Positions 14,870 through 21,516 of a stretch of 23,405 bases of DNA are shown here, piece by piece. Origin of the DNA: an uncultured Ruminococcus sp. (lineage in GTDB: Bacteria > Bacillota > Clostridia > Oscillospirales > Ruminococcaceae); assembly GCA_900539095.1 (NCBI GenBank), contig UQAR01000031.1, forward strand, positions 1-23,405, written 5' to 3'. Made by a program: the position numbers and the translations under genes. Every line of letters starts with the position of its first letter. The stretch's first letter is position 1. The notes beneath the pieces are model-generated. The model had not been told where the DNA came from. It did not search any database and saw only the letters and a list, made by a program, of their open reading frames with translations.

Positions 14870-16330
14870 CTACGCTTTTGCAAGCTTATTTATTCGTTTA
14901 GCCCTTGAATATTTGGCGACATACCGTCGTGTATCCTTACTTATAACGCCGCTGAGTGCCAGCAAAGCTATAAGGTTCGGCAGAGCCATAAGACCGTTGA
15001 AGATATCTGCTATAGTCCAAACAGCGGAAACAGTCATGTAAGGGCCGATGAAAACTGCTAGGATATAAAGGTATCTGTACACCATAACGACCTTCATATT
15101 GCTGTTGAAGAGATACTCCATACATCTTTCGCCGTAATAGTTCCAGCCGAGTATAGTTGTGAACGCAAAGAACACAAGGCAGCCCATAAGAATGAACGCA
15201 GGTATCCTTGACGGCAGGAATGAAAAGCCGTTGCGGAAAGCATGGTCAGTTACCTCAACGCCCTCATAAGGCTTGCCGGTAACAGGGTTGATAGCCTTAA
15301 AGCTGCCCATCATGACGATAGCAAGACCTGTCATTGTACATACGACGATAGTGTCAATAAAAGTACCGCACATTGAAACAAGTCCCTGTCTTACAGGCTC
15401 TTTTGTCTGAGCGGCTGCGGCTGCGATAGGTGCAGAACCAAGTCCTGACTCATTTGAGAAGATACCTCTTGCGACACCTTTCTGTATCGCAATGAAGATA
15501 GTCGGCAGTGAACCGCCTGCAACAGCCTTAAAGCTGAATGCTTGTTCAAAAATAAGTGCAACTGCATGAGGCAGTTTCTGAATATTTATAAGGATAAGCG
15601 ACAGGCAGGCAACGATATAGACCACAGCCATGAATGGAACGACTACCTGAGAAACGCTTGATATTCTCTTTATTCCTCCGATAATTACCAGTGCGGCAAA
15701 TATGGTTATCATAAGACCTGAGATTATCACAGCCCATGTGTAATCAGCACCGAATATTGTTACTGTGTGCTTTTTCTCAGGGTCAAAAAATGCCTGAACA
15801 GCAGATGAGATACCGTTTACCTGTGAGAAAGTACCGATACCGAACAGACCAACGCAAGCACCAAAAAATGCAAAGACTTTAGCGAGCCATTTCCACTTTT
15901 TGCCCATGCCGTATTCTATGTAATAGAAAGGTCCTCCGCAGACGTGACCGTCAGCGTCCATACGGCGGTATTTTATCGCCAAAAAGCCCTCGGAATACTT
16001 CGTTGCCATACCAAGGAGAGCTGCTATCCACATCCAAAGAAGTGCTCCAGGTCCTCCTGAGAGAACGCCCACGGCAGTAGCAACGCCGACGATATTTCCC
16101 GTACCTATGGTAGCGGACAAAGCAGTACAAAGTGCTGCAAAGCTTGATATCTCGCCCTTACCGCTGTTTTCGTTCTGAAACATGAATTTCAGAGCCTTAG
16201 GAAGGTGGAATATCTGTAGCAACCTCAGTCTGAACGTAAGGAAGATTCCCACTGACATGATGAGTACGATAAGAGGCAAGCCCCAGACGTAGCCGTCTAT
16301 CGTTTCAAGTATTTTTGTAAATTTCTCCAT
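14870..16330 (-). CDS. Sodium:alanine/glycine symporter (AGCS family)
   Basis: This 486-residue membrane protein should import a small neutral amino acid with sodium. The AGCS signature GGPGALLWMWIAALLG is at 92-107. The ALSATIGTGNIVGVATA segment (70-86) and the NESGLGSAPIAAAAA motif in the middle are conserved in the family. About ten hydrophobic segments are spread along the chain and the length is typical (450-500). The ATG has AAAGGA about eleven bases upstream. A hairpin separates it from lacI; I see no clear promoter of its own in the 82-bp gap, so it may be expressed by partial readthrough. The exact substrate among Ala, Gly or D-Ala cannot be told. Confidence 0.95.
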   Translation of the reverse strand: MEKFTKILETIDGYVWGLPLIVLIMSVGIFLTFRLRLLQIFHLPKALKFMFQNENSGKGEISSFAALCTALSATIGTGNIVGVATAVGVLSGGPGALLWMWIAALLGMATKYSEGFLAIKYRRMDADGHVCGGPFYYIEYGMGKKWKWLAKVFAFFGACVGLFGIGTFSQVNGISSAVQAFFDPEKKHTVTIFGADYTWAVIISGLMITIFAALVIIGGIKRISSVSQVVVPFMAVVYIVACLSLILINIQKLPHAVALIFEQAFSFKAVAGGSLPTIFIAIQKGVARGIFSNESGLGSAPIAAAAAQTKEPVRQGLVSMCGTFIDTIVVCTMTGLAIVMMGSFKAINPVTGKPYEGVEVTDHAFRNGFSFLPSRIPAFILMGCLVFFAFTTILGWNYYGERCMEYLFNSNMKVVMVYRYLYILAVFIGPYMTVSAVWTIADIFNGLMALPNLIALLALSGVISKDTRRYVAKYSRAKRINKLAKA

Positions 16331-16359
16331 ACCCTAAAAAATCCTTTCTTACAGAAAAT

Positions 16360-16382
16360 AGGCAGTTTCGGAAAAACTGCCT
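16360..16382 (-). terminator. Hairpin between lacI and the symporter gene
   Basis: Arms AGGCAGTTT and AAACTGCCT enclose a five-base loop, followed on the minus strand by ATTTTCT. The T-run is imperfect, so it may be a leaky terminator or an attenuator that lets some lacI transcripts run into the symporter gene. Confidence 0.65.
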
Positions 16383-16412
16383 CATTTCTCCCCTATAAGT
16401 TTTTCACATTGG

Positions 16413-17408
16413 TCAGTCGCCTGTGGACTGTCTTAGAATTATCTTATGGTCAACAGTATAATAATGATTATCCTTAGTGGTCTTATTCATATTCTCGATA
16501 AGCTTTGCAACAACAAGCTCGCCCATTTTAGAACACGGCTGCTCGACAGTTGAAAGTGTCGGGACTATCCACTCGCACATGGAAATATTGTCAAAACCCA
16601 TTATAGCGATATCTTTGCCTACCTCAACTCCCATATCTATAGCCTTATGCATTGCAGAGATAGCAAGCAGGTCAGACACTGCAAAAATAGCTGTAGGCTT
16701 TTCTTCAAGAGAATTAAAGTGCTCGAAAGCTCTTTCTCCGCAGTCATAATCATATGACTCCTTATAGAAATAATCCTCCCTGACCTCGATGCCATGTTCT
16801 TTCAAGGCTCTGATATAGCCGTTCTCTCTTGCAGTTGAGGACACAGCCGCAGTTTTCGTGCCTATAAAGCCGATCTTGCGATGACCCTTTTTGATAAGCG
16901 TTACCACTGCGTCAAATGCAGCCTGTTCGTCATCTACCGCAACAGTGAGCACATTCGCACCCTCAACGCCCTCGCAGCAAAGAGCGACGTTATAGTTCTC
17001 AGCAAGCTTGTTCAGCGATTCAGCGTCATACTGTGTACCGAGAAGAACTACGCCGTCAACAGTTCTGTTGAAAAGCATATTCATCTGTCTTGTTTCGGCA
17101 GTTGAAGTTGAATAGGAAACAGCAGTTATGATATCATATCCGACTTTACCTGCATAATCCTGCATACCCATAACTATCTTTGAATACAGAGAATGTTCAG
17201 ATGTCGGCATTATTACAAGAATGACATTTGTTTCGCACTTTCTCAGATTTCTTCCCAAAAAATTCGGGGAATAGTTCAGCTTTGCGATAGTTTCATTGAC
17301 TTTCTTTGTGGATTCATCAGAAACGTTGCAGCTGCCGTTGAGAACTCTTGAAACTGTTGCAACAGAAACACCTGCCTCTTTTGCAACATCTTTAATAGTA
17401 ACGCTCAT
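16413..17408 (-). CDS. LacI-family transcriptional regulator
   Basis: This 331-residue regulator has the LacI helix-turn-helix at residues 4-23 (IKDVAKEAGVSVATVSRVLNG), the hinge near 50-57, and a type I periplasmic-binding-protein core that should bind a sugar effector. Conserved landmarks include DGVVLLGTQ, GHRKIGFIG, AIFAVSDLLA and IMGFDNI. Length is typical. The ATG is preceded by AAAGGA at eight bases. Operator-like AAACGTTT sequences occur upstream of this gene and at the promoter of the neighbouring solute-binding protein gene, so it likely represses both. The effector is not identifiable. Confidence 0.95.
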   Translation of the reverse strand: MSVTIKDVAKEAGVSVATVSRVLNGSCNVSDESTKKVNETIAKLNYSPNFLGRNLRKCETNVILVIMPTSEHSLYSKIVMGMQDYAGKVGYDIITAVSYSTSTAETRQMNMLFNRTVDGVVLLGTQYDAESLNKLAENYNVALCCEGVEGANVLTVAVDDEQAAFDAVVTLIKKGHRKIGFIGTKTAAVSSTARENGYIRALKEHGIEVREDYFYKESYDYDCGERAFEHFNSLEEKPTAIFAVSDLLAISAMHKAIDMGVEVGKDIAIMGFDNISMCEWIVPTLSTVEQPCSKMGELVVAKLIENMNKTTKDNHYYTVDHKIILRQSTGD

Positions 17409-17461
17409 ATATTTCGTCCTTTCTGCGGCAATAAACCGCTGAAATAGTCATACCATTATCA

Positions 17462-17490
17462 ATTATAACATATTTTGAACAATTCTCCAA
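17462..17490 (-). promoter_or_regulatory. Promoter of lacI
   Basis: TTGGAG (17485-17490), a 17-bp spacer and a perfect TATAAT (17462-17467) preceded by TGT. The -35 is weak but the extended -10 compensates. The leader before the ATG is about 45 bases. Confidence 0.75.
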
Positions 17491-17500
17491 TATACATTCC

Positions 17501-17520
17501 TTACAAATTTGTAAACGTTT
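17501..17520 (-). promoter_or_regulatory. Palindrome and AAACGTTT operator candidate upstream of lacI
   Basis: TTACAAATTTGTAA (17501-17514) is a perfect 14-bp palindrome, and it overlaps AAACGTTT (17513-17520), a CG-centred palindrome with the same core as the operator at 14672-14683. Both lie just upstream of the lacI -35 and between the divergent lacI and 17621 genes, so either gene could be affected. Confidence 0.5.
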
Positions 17521-17555
17521 TTTAGGTTAATTTAATTAAGATACGTTAAGACTGC

Positions 17556-17584
17556 TTGAAAAATCGGCTGCGATATGATATAAT
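17556..17584 (+). promoter_or_regulatory. Promoter of the small plus-strand gene
   Basis: TTGAAA (17556-17561), a 17-bp spacer and a perfect TATAAT (17579-17584) preceded by TGA. A palindrome, TATGATAT-A-ATATCATA (17574-17590), covers the -10 box, so a repressor could sit on it. Transcription would start near 17591. Confidence 0.82.
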
Positions 17585-17620
17585 ATCATAAACAAATGAT
17601 TTTTGAAAGGAAAATAAGCA

Positions 17621-17902
17621 ATGCTCCACGGTTATTTTGATATACCAACGTTCCACTATTTTGAAGAAAAAAACACATGGTCGGGCAGCAACTACACAAA
17701 TTTCAGCTACCGCATAGACCCTGTTCTCGGCGATGAAAAAGAACTTTACGTCAGGGTATGGTACGGCACAAAATGCGTTACTGAGGTAAAAGACTTTGTG
17801 GCTGAATATCACGAGGAATACTCTGAAAAAGGTCTTGAAAATGTTCTCGCTGACCTGACGGAAGAATTTGAAAAATTCAAGCTCATAAGAAAAACGCTCT
17901 AG
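17621..17902 (+). CDS. Small conserved-looking hypothetical protein (93 aa)
   Basis: I do not recognise this protein. It is the only plus-strand gene in the window. It is acidic, without signal peptide or membrane segment. The first half is rich in aromatic residues (HGYFDIPTFHYFEEKNTWSG, YRIDPVL, YVRVWYG) and looks like beta structure. The second half (about 57-93) is a charged amphipathic helix region rich in Glu, Leu and Lys. Support for a real gene comes from a clear promoter, GAAAGGA nine bases before the ATG, and a terminator just after the stop. A longer minus-strand reading over the same bases (17546-18022) lacks such signals. Function unknown; probably cytoplasmic. Confidence 0.8.
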   Translation: MLHGYFDIPTFHYFEEKNTWSGSNYTNFSYRIDPVLGDEKELYVRVWYGTKCVTEVKDFVAEYHEEYSEKGLENVLADLTEEFEKFKLIRKTL

Positions 17903-17913
17903 TAAATTTAACA

Positions 17914-17976
17914 AAAAATGGCGAACACCGTTTTCTCTGCTTTTGCAGAAACGAACCGTGTCCGCCTTTATTTTTT
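17914..17976. terminator. Bidirectional terminator between convergent genes
   Basis: A long imperfect hairpin pairs GGCG (17920) with CGCC (17966) and ACAC with GTGT, with an inner TCTGC/GCAGA stem around a TTTT loop. A T-run follows on the plus strand (to 17976) and an A-run (17913-17918) supplies the T-run on the minus strand. It can end both the 17621 gene and the amidase gene. Confidence 0.85.
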
Positions 17977-17984
17977 GCTTATTT

Positions 17985-18995
17985 TTAGTACCACTCGTTT
18001 TCCTGAGTGTTGTAAACATCATTTGATGTATCCGTCTGCATTGGCTCTGTCATAGCGACGGCAGCTGATGAAGAGTCACTGTTGTTCACAGGCTTTTCAG
18101 GCGAGATAAGCTGGTCTGACATAAGCCTTTTACCGCTTTCGTCCACAAGACCAACATCTATTGCAGTCTGAACTATACCGTCAGCTACAGCCTGTCCATA
18201 CTCTGTGAGGTGCTCGTCAAAAAGCTTGTTGTCTATCTCCTCAGTTATAAAGCCCAGCTCAACAAGACAGCTTGGCATAACAGTATCTGCGTTTATGTAG
18301 TAGTTCACGCTAGGATTGCCCACATAGCCGTACTGCACTCCCCTGTTTTCGGATATACCAACCTGTGCAAGGTTATTGAGGATATTCTCCGCCAGTTTCG
18401 TGTCATAAGCAGGCTCAGAATTATTTACCCACACCTCAACGCCTGAAATATCGCCGTCATAGCTGTTTCGGTGAAGTGAAACGTACATATCCGCCTTAGC
18501 GTTATTCGCCTTTTCACATCTTTCGTCAAGTTCAAGGAATGAATCGTCATCTCTTATCATGACAACATTCACGCCGTATTTTTCAAGATATTTCTGGACT
18601 TCCAGTGCTATCCTCAGGTTATCGTCCTTTTCATATCTAGTGCCTGCGGCGTCAGTAGTGCCGCCGTCATAGTCGCCGTGACCAGCGTCTATGCACACGG
18701 TAAAGTCCATATTTGAATATTTCGCAGGCGTATCGTCCTTTTCTTCTTCCGAAGATGTATCCTTCTCCGCCTTGCTTGAAGATGTATTATTCAAAACTGT
18801 GTTTGTGTTCTGTGTATTGTCCCCTCTGATCTTTGATACTACCAAAGCTGTCAGCTTTACCAGACCTATTATAATGCCGATAAGTATTATCAGTGCTATT
18901 ATTATTCTGTTCCAGTATATCTTTTTCTTTTTCACTCTTCTGACAGGCTTTCGTCCGTAAATCTGTTCAAACTCCTCATCTGAAAGTGTATTCAT
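17985..18995 (-). CDS. Membrane-anchored N-acetylmuramoyl-L-alanine amidase (Amidase_3, CwlD-like)
   Basis: This 336-residue enzyme should cleave the bond between MurNAc and L-Ala in peptidoglycan outside the membrane. A basic cytoplasmic stretch (15-27, ending KKKKIYW) precedes one membrane segment (about 29-53), then a Ser/Glu-rich linker (60-93) and the Amidase_3 domain (about 97-280). Zinc ligands are H106 in IDAGHG, E122 in YEKDDN and H175 in SLHRNS; the catalytic E246 is in CLVELGFI. All are present. A low-complexity tail follows. The ATG has AGGAG nine bases upstream. It is probably monocistronic, with its own promoter and terminator, and likely acts in wall turnover, cell separation or sporulation. 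Confidence 0.95.
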   Translation of the reverse strand: MNTLSDEEFEQIYGRKPVRRVKKKKIYWNRIIIALIILIGIIIGLVKLTALVVSKIRGDNTQNTNTVLNNTSSSKAEKDTSSEEEKDDTPAKYSNMDFTVCIDAGHGDYDGGTTDAAGTRYEKDDNLRIALEVQKYLEKYGVNVVMIRDDDSFLELDERCEKANNAKADMYVSLHRNSYDGDISGVEVWVNNSEPAYDTKLAENILNNLAQVGISENRGVQYGYVGNPSVNYYINADTVMPSCLVELGFITEEIDNKLFDEHLTEYGQAVADGIVQTAIDVGLVDESGKRLMSDQLISPEKPVNNSDSSSAAVAMTEPMQTDTSNDVYNTQENEWY

Positions 18996-19029
18996 TGATC
19001 AAAGCTCCTGTAAAAAAATTATCCTTTAA

Positions 19030-19058
19030 ATTATACCACACACGGGTCTTTATTTCAA
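19030..19058 (-). promoter_or_regulatory. Promoter of the amidase gene
   Basis: TTGAAA (19053-19058), a 17-bp spacer and a perfect TATAAT (19030-19035) preceded by TGG. The leader before the ATG is about 28 bases. Confidence 0.85.
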
Positions 19059-19145
19059 GGCTGTTTGTTACCATTATGTAAGAATTTCATCACTTTAGAC
19101 AGTCATATGCACTATCGTCACATCAATACATACAATCTGCACAAT

Positions 19146-19191
19146 AAAAAACAGGGCACACACAGACTGCCAAGCAGCCTATGAATACCCC
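19146..19191 (-). terminator. Possible terminator after pyrB
   Basis: On the minus strand GGGG and CCC flank an inner CTGC/GCAG stem, followed by TGTTTTTT. The outer pairing is loose, so this is a weak call. The rest of 18996-19201 shows the amidase promoter and nothing else that I recognise. Confidence 0.4.
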
Positions 19192-19201
19192 ATTTATAAA
19201 T

Positions 19202-20290
19202 TTATTCAACCAAGGTTCTCTCGTCGCAATATTCACACACAAGCGTTGTTCCGTCGCCCTTGAACCAGTGCGGCAGATATTTTTCATGGTGAGTGATACA
19301 GTTAGGATTTGAGCAGTCAACGTGCTTATGCACTCTGCCCTTCATAAGCGGCTGTGAAACTCCGTCGCCGTTTATTACTGTGAGTATCAAAGCCATTCTG
19401 ATATACATTCCGTATTTTGCCTGCTTGAAATACATTGCTCTTGGGTCGTCGTCAACCTCAATAGCTATCTCGTCAACTCTTGGCAGCGGGTGAAGTACGA
19501 TAAGGTCAGGCTTTGCCATTGAGAGCTTTCTTGTGTCAAGTATGTAATTTCCGCTCTGTGCCTGATATTCTTCCTCGGACGCAAAACGCTCTTTCTGTAT
19601 TCTTGTCATGTAAAGCACATCAAGGTCGCCGATAACGTCCTCAAGGTCAGTGACTTCCTTATATTCCATGCCTGCCGCCTCAAGGATATCCTTGACATAC
19701 ACCGGCAGTGCAAGCTCAGAAGTCGAAACGAGCACGAACTTATTGTTCGGGAAACATACCATTGCTTTTATAAGAGAATGGACTGTTCTGCCGTTTTTAA
19801 GGTCGCCGCAGAAACCTATGGTCAGGTTATCAAGTCTGCCCTTTTCTTCTCTCAGTGTAAGCAGATCGGTAAGGGTCTGTGTTGGGTGAAGGTGTCCGCC
19901 GTCGCCTGCGTTGATAACAGGACAATCAGCCGTGAGTGCCGCAGCTTTTACTGAGCCTGCGGTCGGGTGACGCATTACCATGATATCGGCATAGCCCGAT
20001 ACTATCTTTGTGGTATCCTTGATATTCTCGCCCTTTGCAACGGAAGATGTAGCAGGGTTATCAAAGCCGATTATCGTTCCTCCAAGACGGAGCATAGCGG
20101 TCTGGAATGACATCTGCGTTCTTGTTGACGGCTCATAGAAAAGAGTACCCATTATCTTGCCCTTGCAAGCCTCGCTGTAGGCGGCAGGATCCTGAACTAT
20201 CTTATGACCAAGGTCAAGAAGTTTCAGCCACCATGATACGGGATAATCGTTAAGATCAATAAGATCAAGTCTGTTTTTTTGCTCACTCAC
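19202..20290 (-). CDS. pyrB: Aspartate carbamoyltransferase catalytic chain fused to a PyrI-type zinc domain
   Basis: This 362-residue enzyme makes N-carbamoyl-aspartate from carbamoyl phosphate and aspartate, the first committed step of pyrimidine synthesis. The carbamoyl-phosphate site STRT is at 55-58, GGHLHPTQ at 131-138 and HPLPR at 267-271, so the catalytic chain is complete in about 310 residues. Residues 320-362 add a zinc module with C326-X4-C331 and C352-X2-C355, spaced as in the C-terminal domain of E. coli PyrI. The PyrI nucleotide-binding (allosteric) domain is absent. I chose the GTG at 20290 because GAGAGG lies nine bases upstream; a GTG at 20299 abuts the ribosome site. It stands alone, without other pyr genes. 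Confidence 0.94.
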   Translation of the reverse strand: MSEQKNRLDLIDLNDYPVSWWLKLLDLGHKIVQDPAAYSEACKGKIMGTLFYEPSTRTQMSFQTAMLRLGGTIIGFDNPATSSVAKGENIKDTTKIVSGYADIMVMRHPTAGSVKAAALTADCPVINAGDGGHLHPTQTLTDLLTLREEKGRLDNLTIGFCGDLKNGRTVHSLIKAMVCFPNNKFVLVSTSELALPVYVKDILEAAGMEYKEVTDLEDVIGDLDVLYMTRIQKERFASEEEYQAQSGNYILDTRKLSMAKPDLIVLHPLPRVDEIAIEVDDDPRAMYFKQAKYGMYIRMALILTVINGDGVSQPLMKGRVHKHVDCSNPNCITHHEKYLPHWFKGDGTTLVCEYCDERTLVE

Positions 20291-20324
20291 ATCAAACACC
20301 CTCTCAAATATTCAGACATACATT

Positions 20325-20349
20325 ATGCCGCACATTCCTTGCACGGCAT
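20325..20349 (-). promoter_or_regulatory. Hairpin in the pyrB leader
   Basis: ATGCCG and CGGCAT pair around an inner four-base extension that includes two G-U pairs, giving a stem of about ten pairs in the roughly 60-base leader. There is no T-run after it, so it is not a terminator. It could stabilise the message or respond to pyrimidines; I see no PyrR-type motif. Confidence 0.5.
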
Positions 20350-20356
20350 TTTCTTT

Positions 20357-20385
20357 ATTATATCACACCTGCTCCATTTTTTCAA
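20357..20385 (-). promoter_or_regulatory. Promoter of pyrB
   Basis: TTGAAA (20380-20385), a 17-bp spacer and a perfect TATAAT (20357-20362) preceded by TGA. It begins 15 bases after the stop of the upstream DHHW-like gene, with no terminator between, so readthrough into pyrB is also possible. Confidence 0.85.
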
Positions 20386-20399
20386 GTACATAGCCCATA

Positions 20400-21497
20400 T
20401 TATTTGAGCAGATCAAAATTAGTTTCGTCTGCAAACTGGTCGCAGTCATACATGAACAATATCTGGTCATATCCACTTGTATCAGCAACGTCAGAAAGGG
20501 TCTTGCCCTCTTCTTTCAGCTTATCAGGATCTACCAAAGTTATCTCGCTATAATGTGGGGTGAGAAACGGCACAAGAGTATTCGCATAGCTGCCTTTGAT
20601 GATAAGCAGCTTAGGAGCGTCCTCGACAGTTGTCTTTACGGTCGCCTTCGTGAAGTTATCCCCCTGCAAGAAAATAGCCGTTTTGTCAGAGGTCTTGAGA
20701 GCCGACCTGAAATACACCGAGTTTGAAGTCAGCACCTGATCTCCTCTGTATATCTCAACAGAATCCACCGTGGTCTTATACTTTGAACGAAAGATGTTCA
20801 CTCTGTCAGCACCTATCCTGTTATAGCAAAGCTCGCTGTAAAGTCCGCCATAATACGAATCGGAAGTGTATTCCTGATCGTAGTTCGACAACGCAACAGG
20901 TTCAAAGCCAAGCTCCTTTATTCCGTCTGCATAAGCAAAATACGCACCGAACGAAGTCCATTTTCTGTCTGTGCGGTAATAGACATAATTGCTCCTTGCG
21001 GAGTACATAGGATAAAACGTATCTATAGTTTCTATCTTGCTGTCAAGGTCATAATAGATATTGTCTATCATTTCACGCTGGTCTGTTTTTGCAGCATAAG
21101 CCGGAAGTTTAGACGAATAGACGCCTGCCGCTGTTGGTGCTAACATGACATAGACCGGCGTATCGGTATTCTCAGAAAAATCGTTCAGCTGAGCTATATT
21201 CTTTTCAAGCCTGTCTGTATCATGCTCTGCGGTCTCCACAAGGCGGTTATTGAGTATGTAGATATCGTCAAAATTTTTCTTGCCTGTCATGACAAAAACT
21301 GTGGTCCTGAGAGATCTCCAGTTGGAACTCAGTGGAAAATTCTCGCTGACATAGCACTGGGTGTTATGCCTGATATTTTTTTTATCAGAGATATCGTCGC
21401 CGTTTCCAAGCCTGCTGAACACAAGAGTATAAGCCGCAAACATTATGACGATTATAAAAAATGCACTCACTGCGATATAATCAGCAGCCTTTTTCAT
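20400..21497 (-). CDS. DHHW/AlgJ-like SGNH-fold membrane-anchored protein with degenerate motifs
   Basis: This 365-residue protein has an N-terminal signal anchor (about 7-28) and an extracellular domain resembling the DHHW/AlgJ group of SGNH hydrolase-like proteins, which work with MBOAT acyltransferases on cell-surface polymers. The block YRTDRKWTSFGAYFAYADGI (174-193) aligns with the family's TDHHWTS-GAY block, but the two histidines are Arg177-Asp-less RK (R178, K179). The later block KGSYANTLVPFLTPHYSEI (301-319) keeps the family serine (S303) but has Gly where Asp is usual. ATG with GAGGAG nine bases upstream, 19 bases after the MBOAT stop, so they are co-expressed. It may be a non-catalytic partner. 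The family call is from motif memory. Confidence 0.75.
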   Translation of the reverse strand: MKKAADYIAVSAFFIIVIMFAAYTLVFSRLGNGDDISDKKNIRHNTQCYVSENFPLSSNWRSLRTTVFVMTGKKNFDDIYILNNRLVETAEHDTDRLEKNIAQLNDFSENTDTPVYVMLAPTAAGVYSSKLPAYAAKTDQREMIDNIYYDLDSKIETIDTFYPMYSARSNYVYYRTDRKWTSFGAYFAYADGIKELGFEPVALSNYDQEYTSDSYYGGLYSELCYNRIGADRVNIFRSKYKTTVDSVEIYRGDQVLTSNSVYFRSALKTSDKTAIFLQGDNFTKATVKTTVEDAPKLLIIKGSYANTLVPFLTPHYSEITLVDPDKLKEEGKTLSDVADTSGYDQILFMYDCDQFADETNFDLLK

Positions 21498-21516
21498 TAA
21501 TGTTCACTCCTCTCGC

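Noticed and set aside
17546..18022. 158-residue minus-strand open frame opposite the 17621 gene
   Set aside because: It runs through a terminator hairpin, has no ribosome site, and its composition (Phe/Val/Lys rich) looks like the antisense of a real gene.
20290..20356. PyrR-type attenuator or pyrimidine riboswitch in the pyrB leader
   Set aside because: A hairpin is present, but there is no following T-run and no recognisable PyrR-binding sequence.
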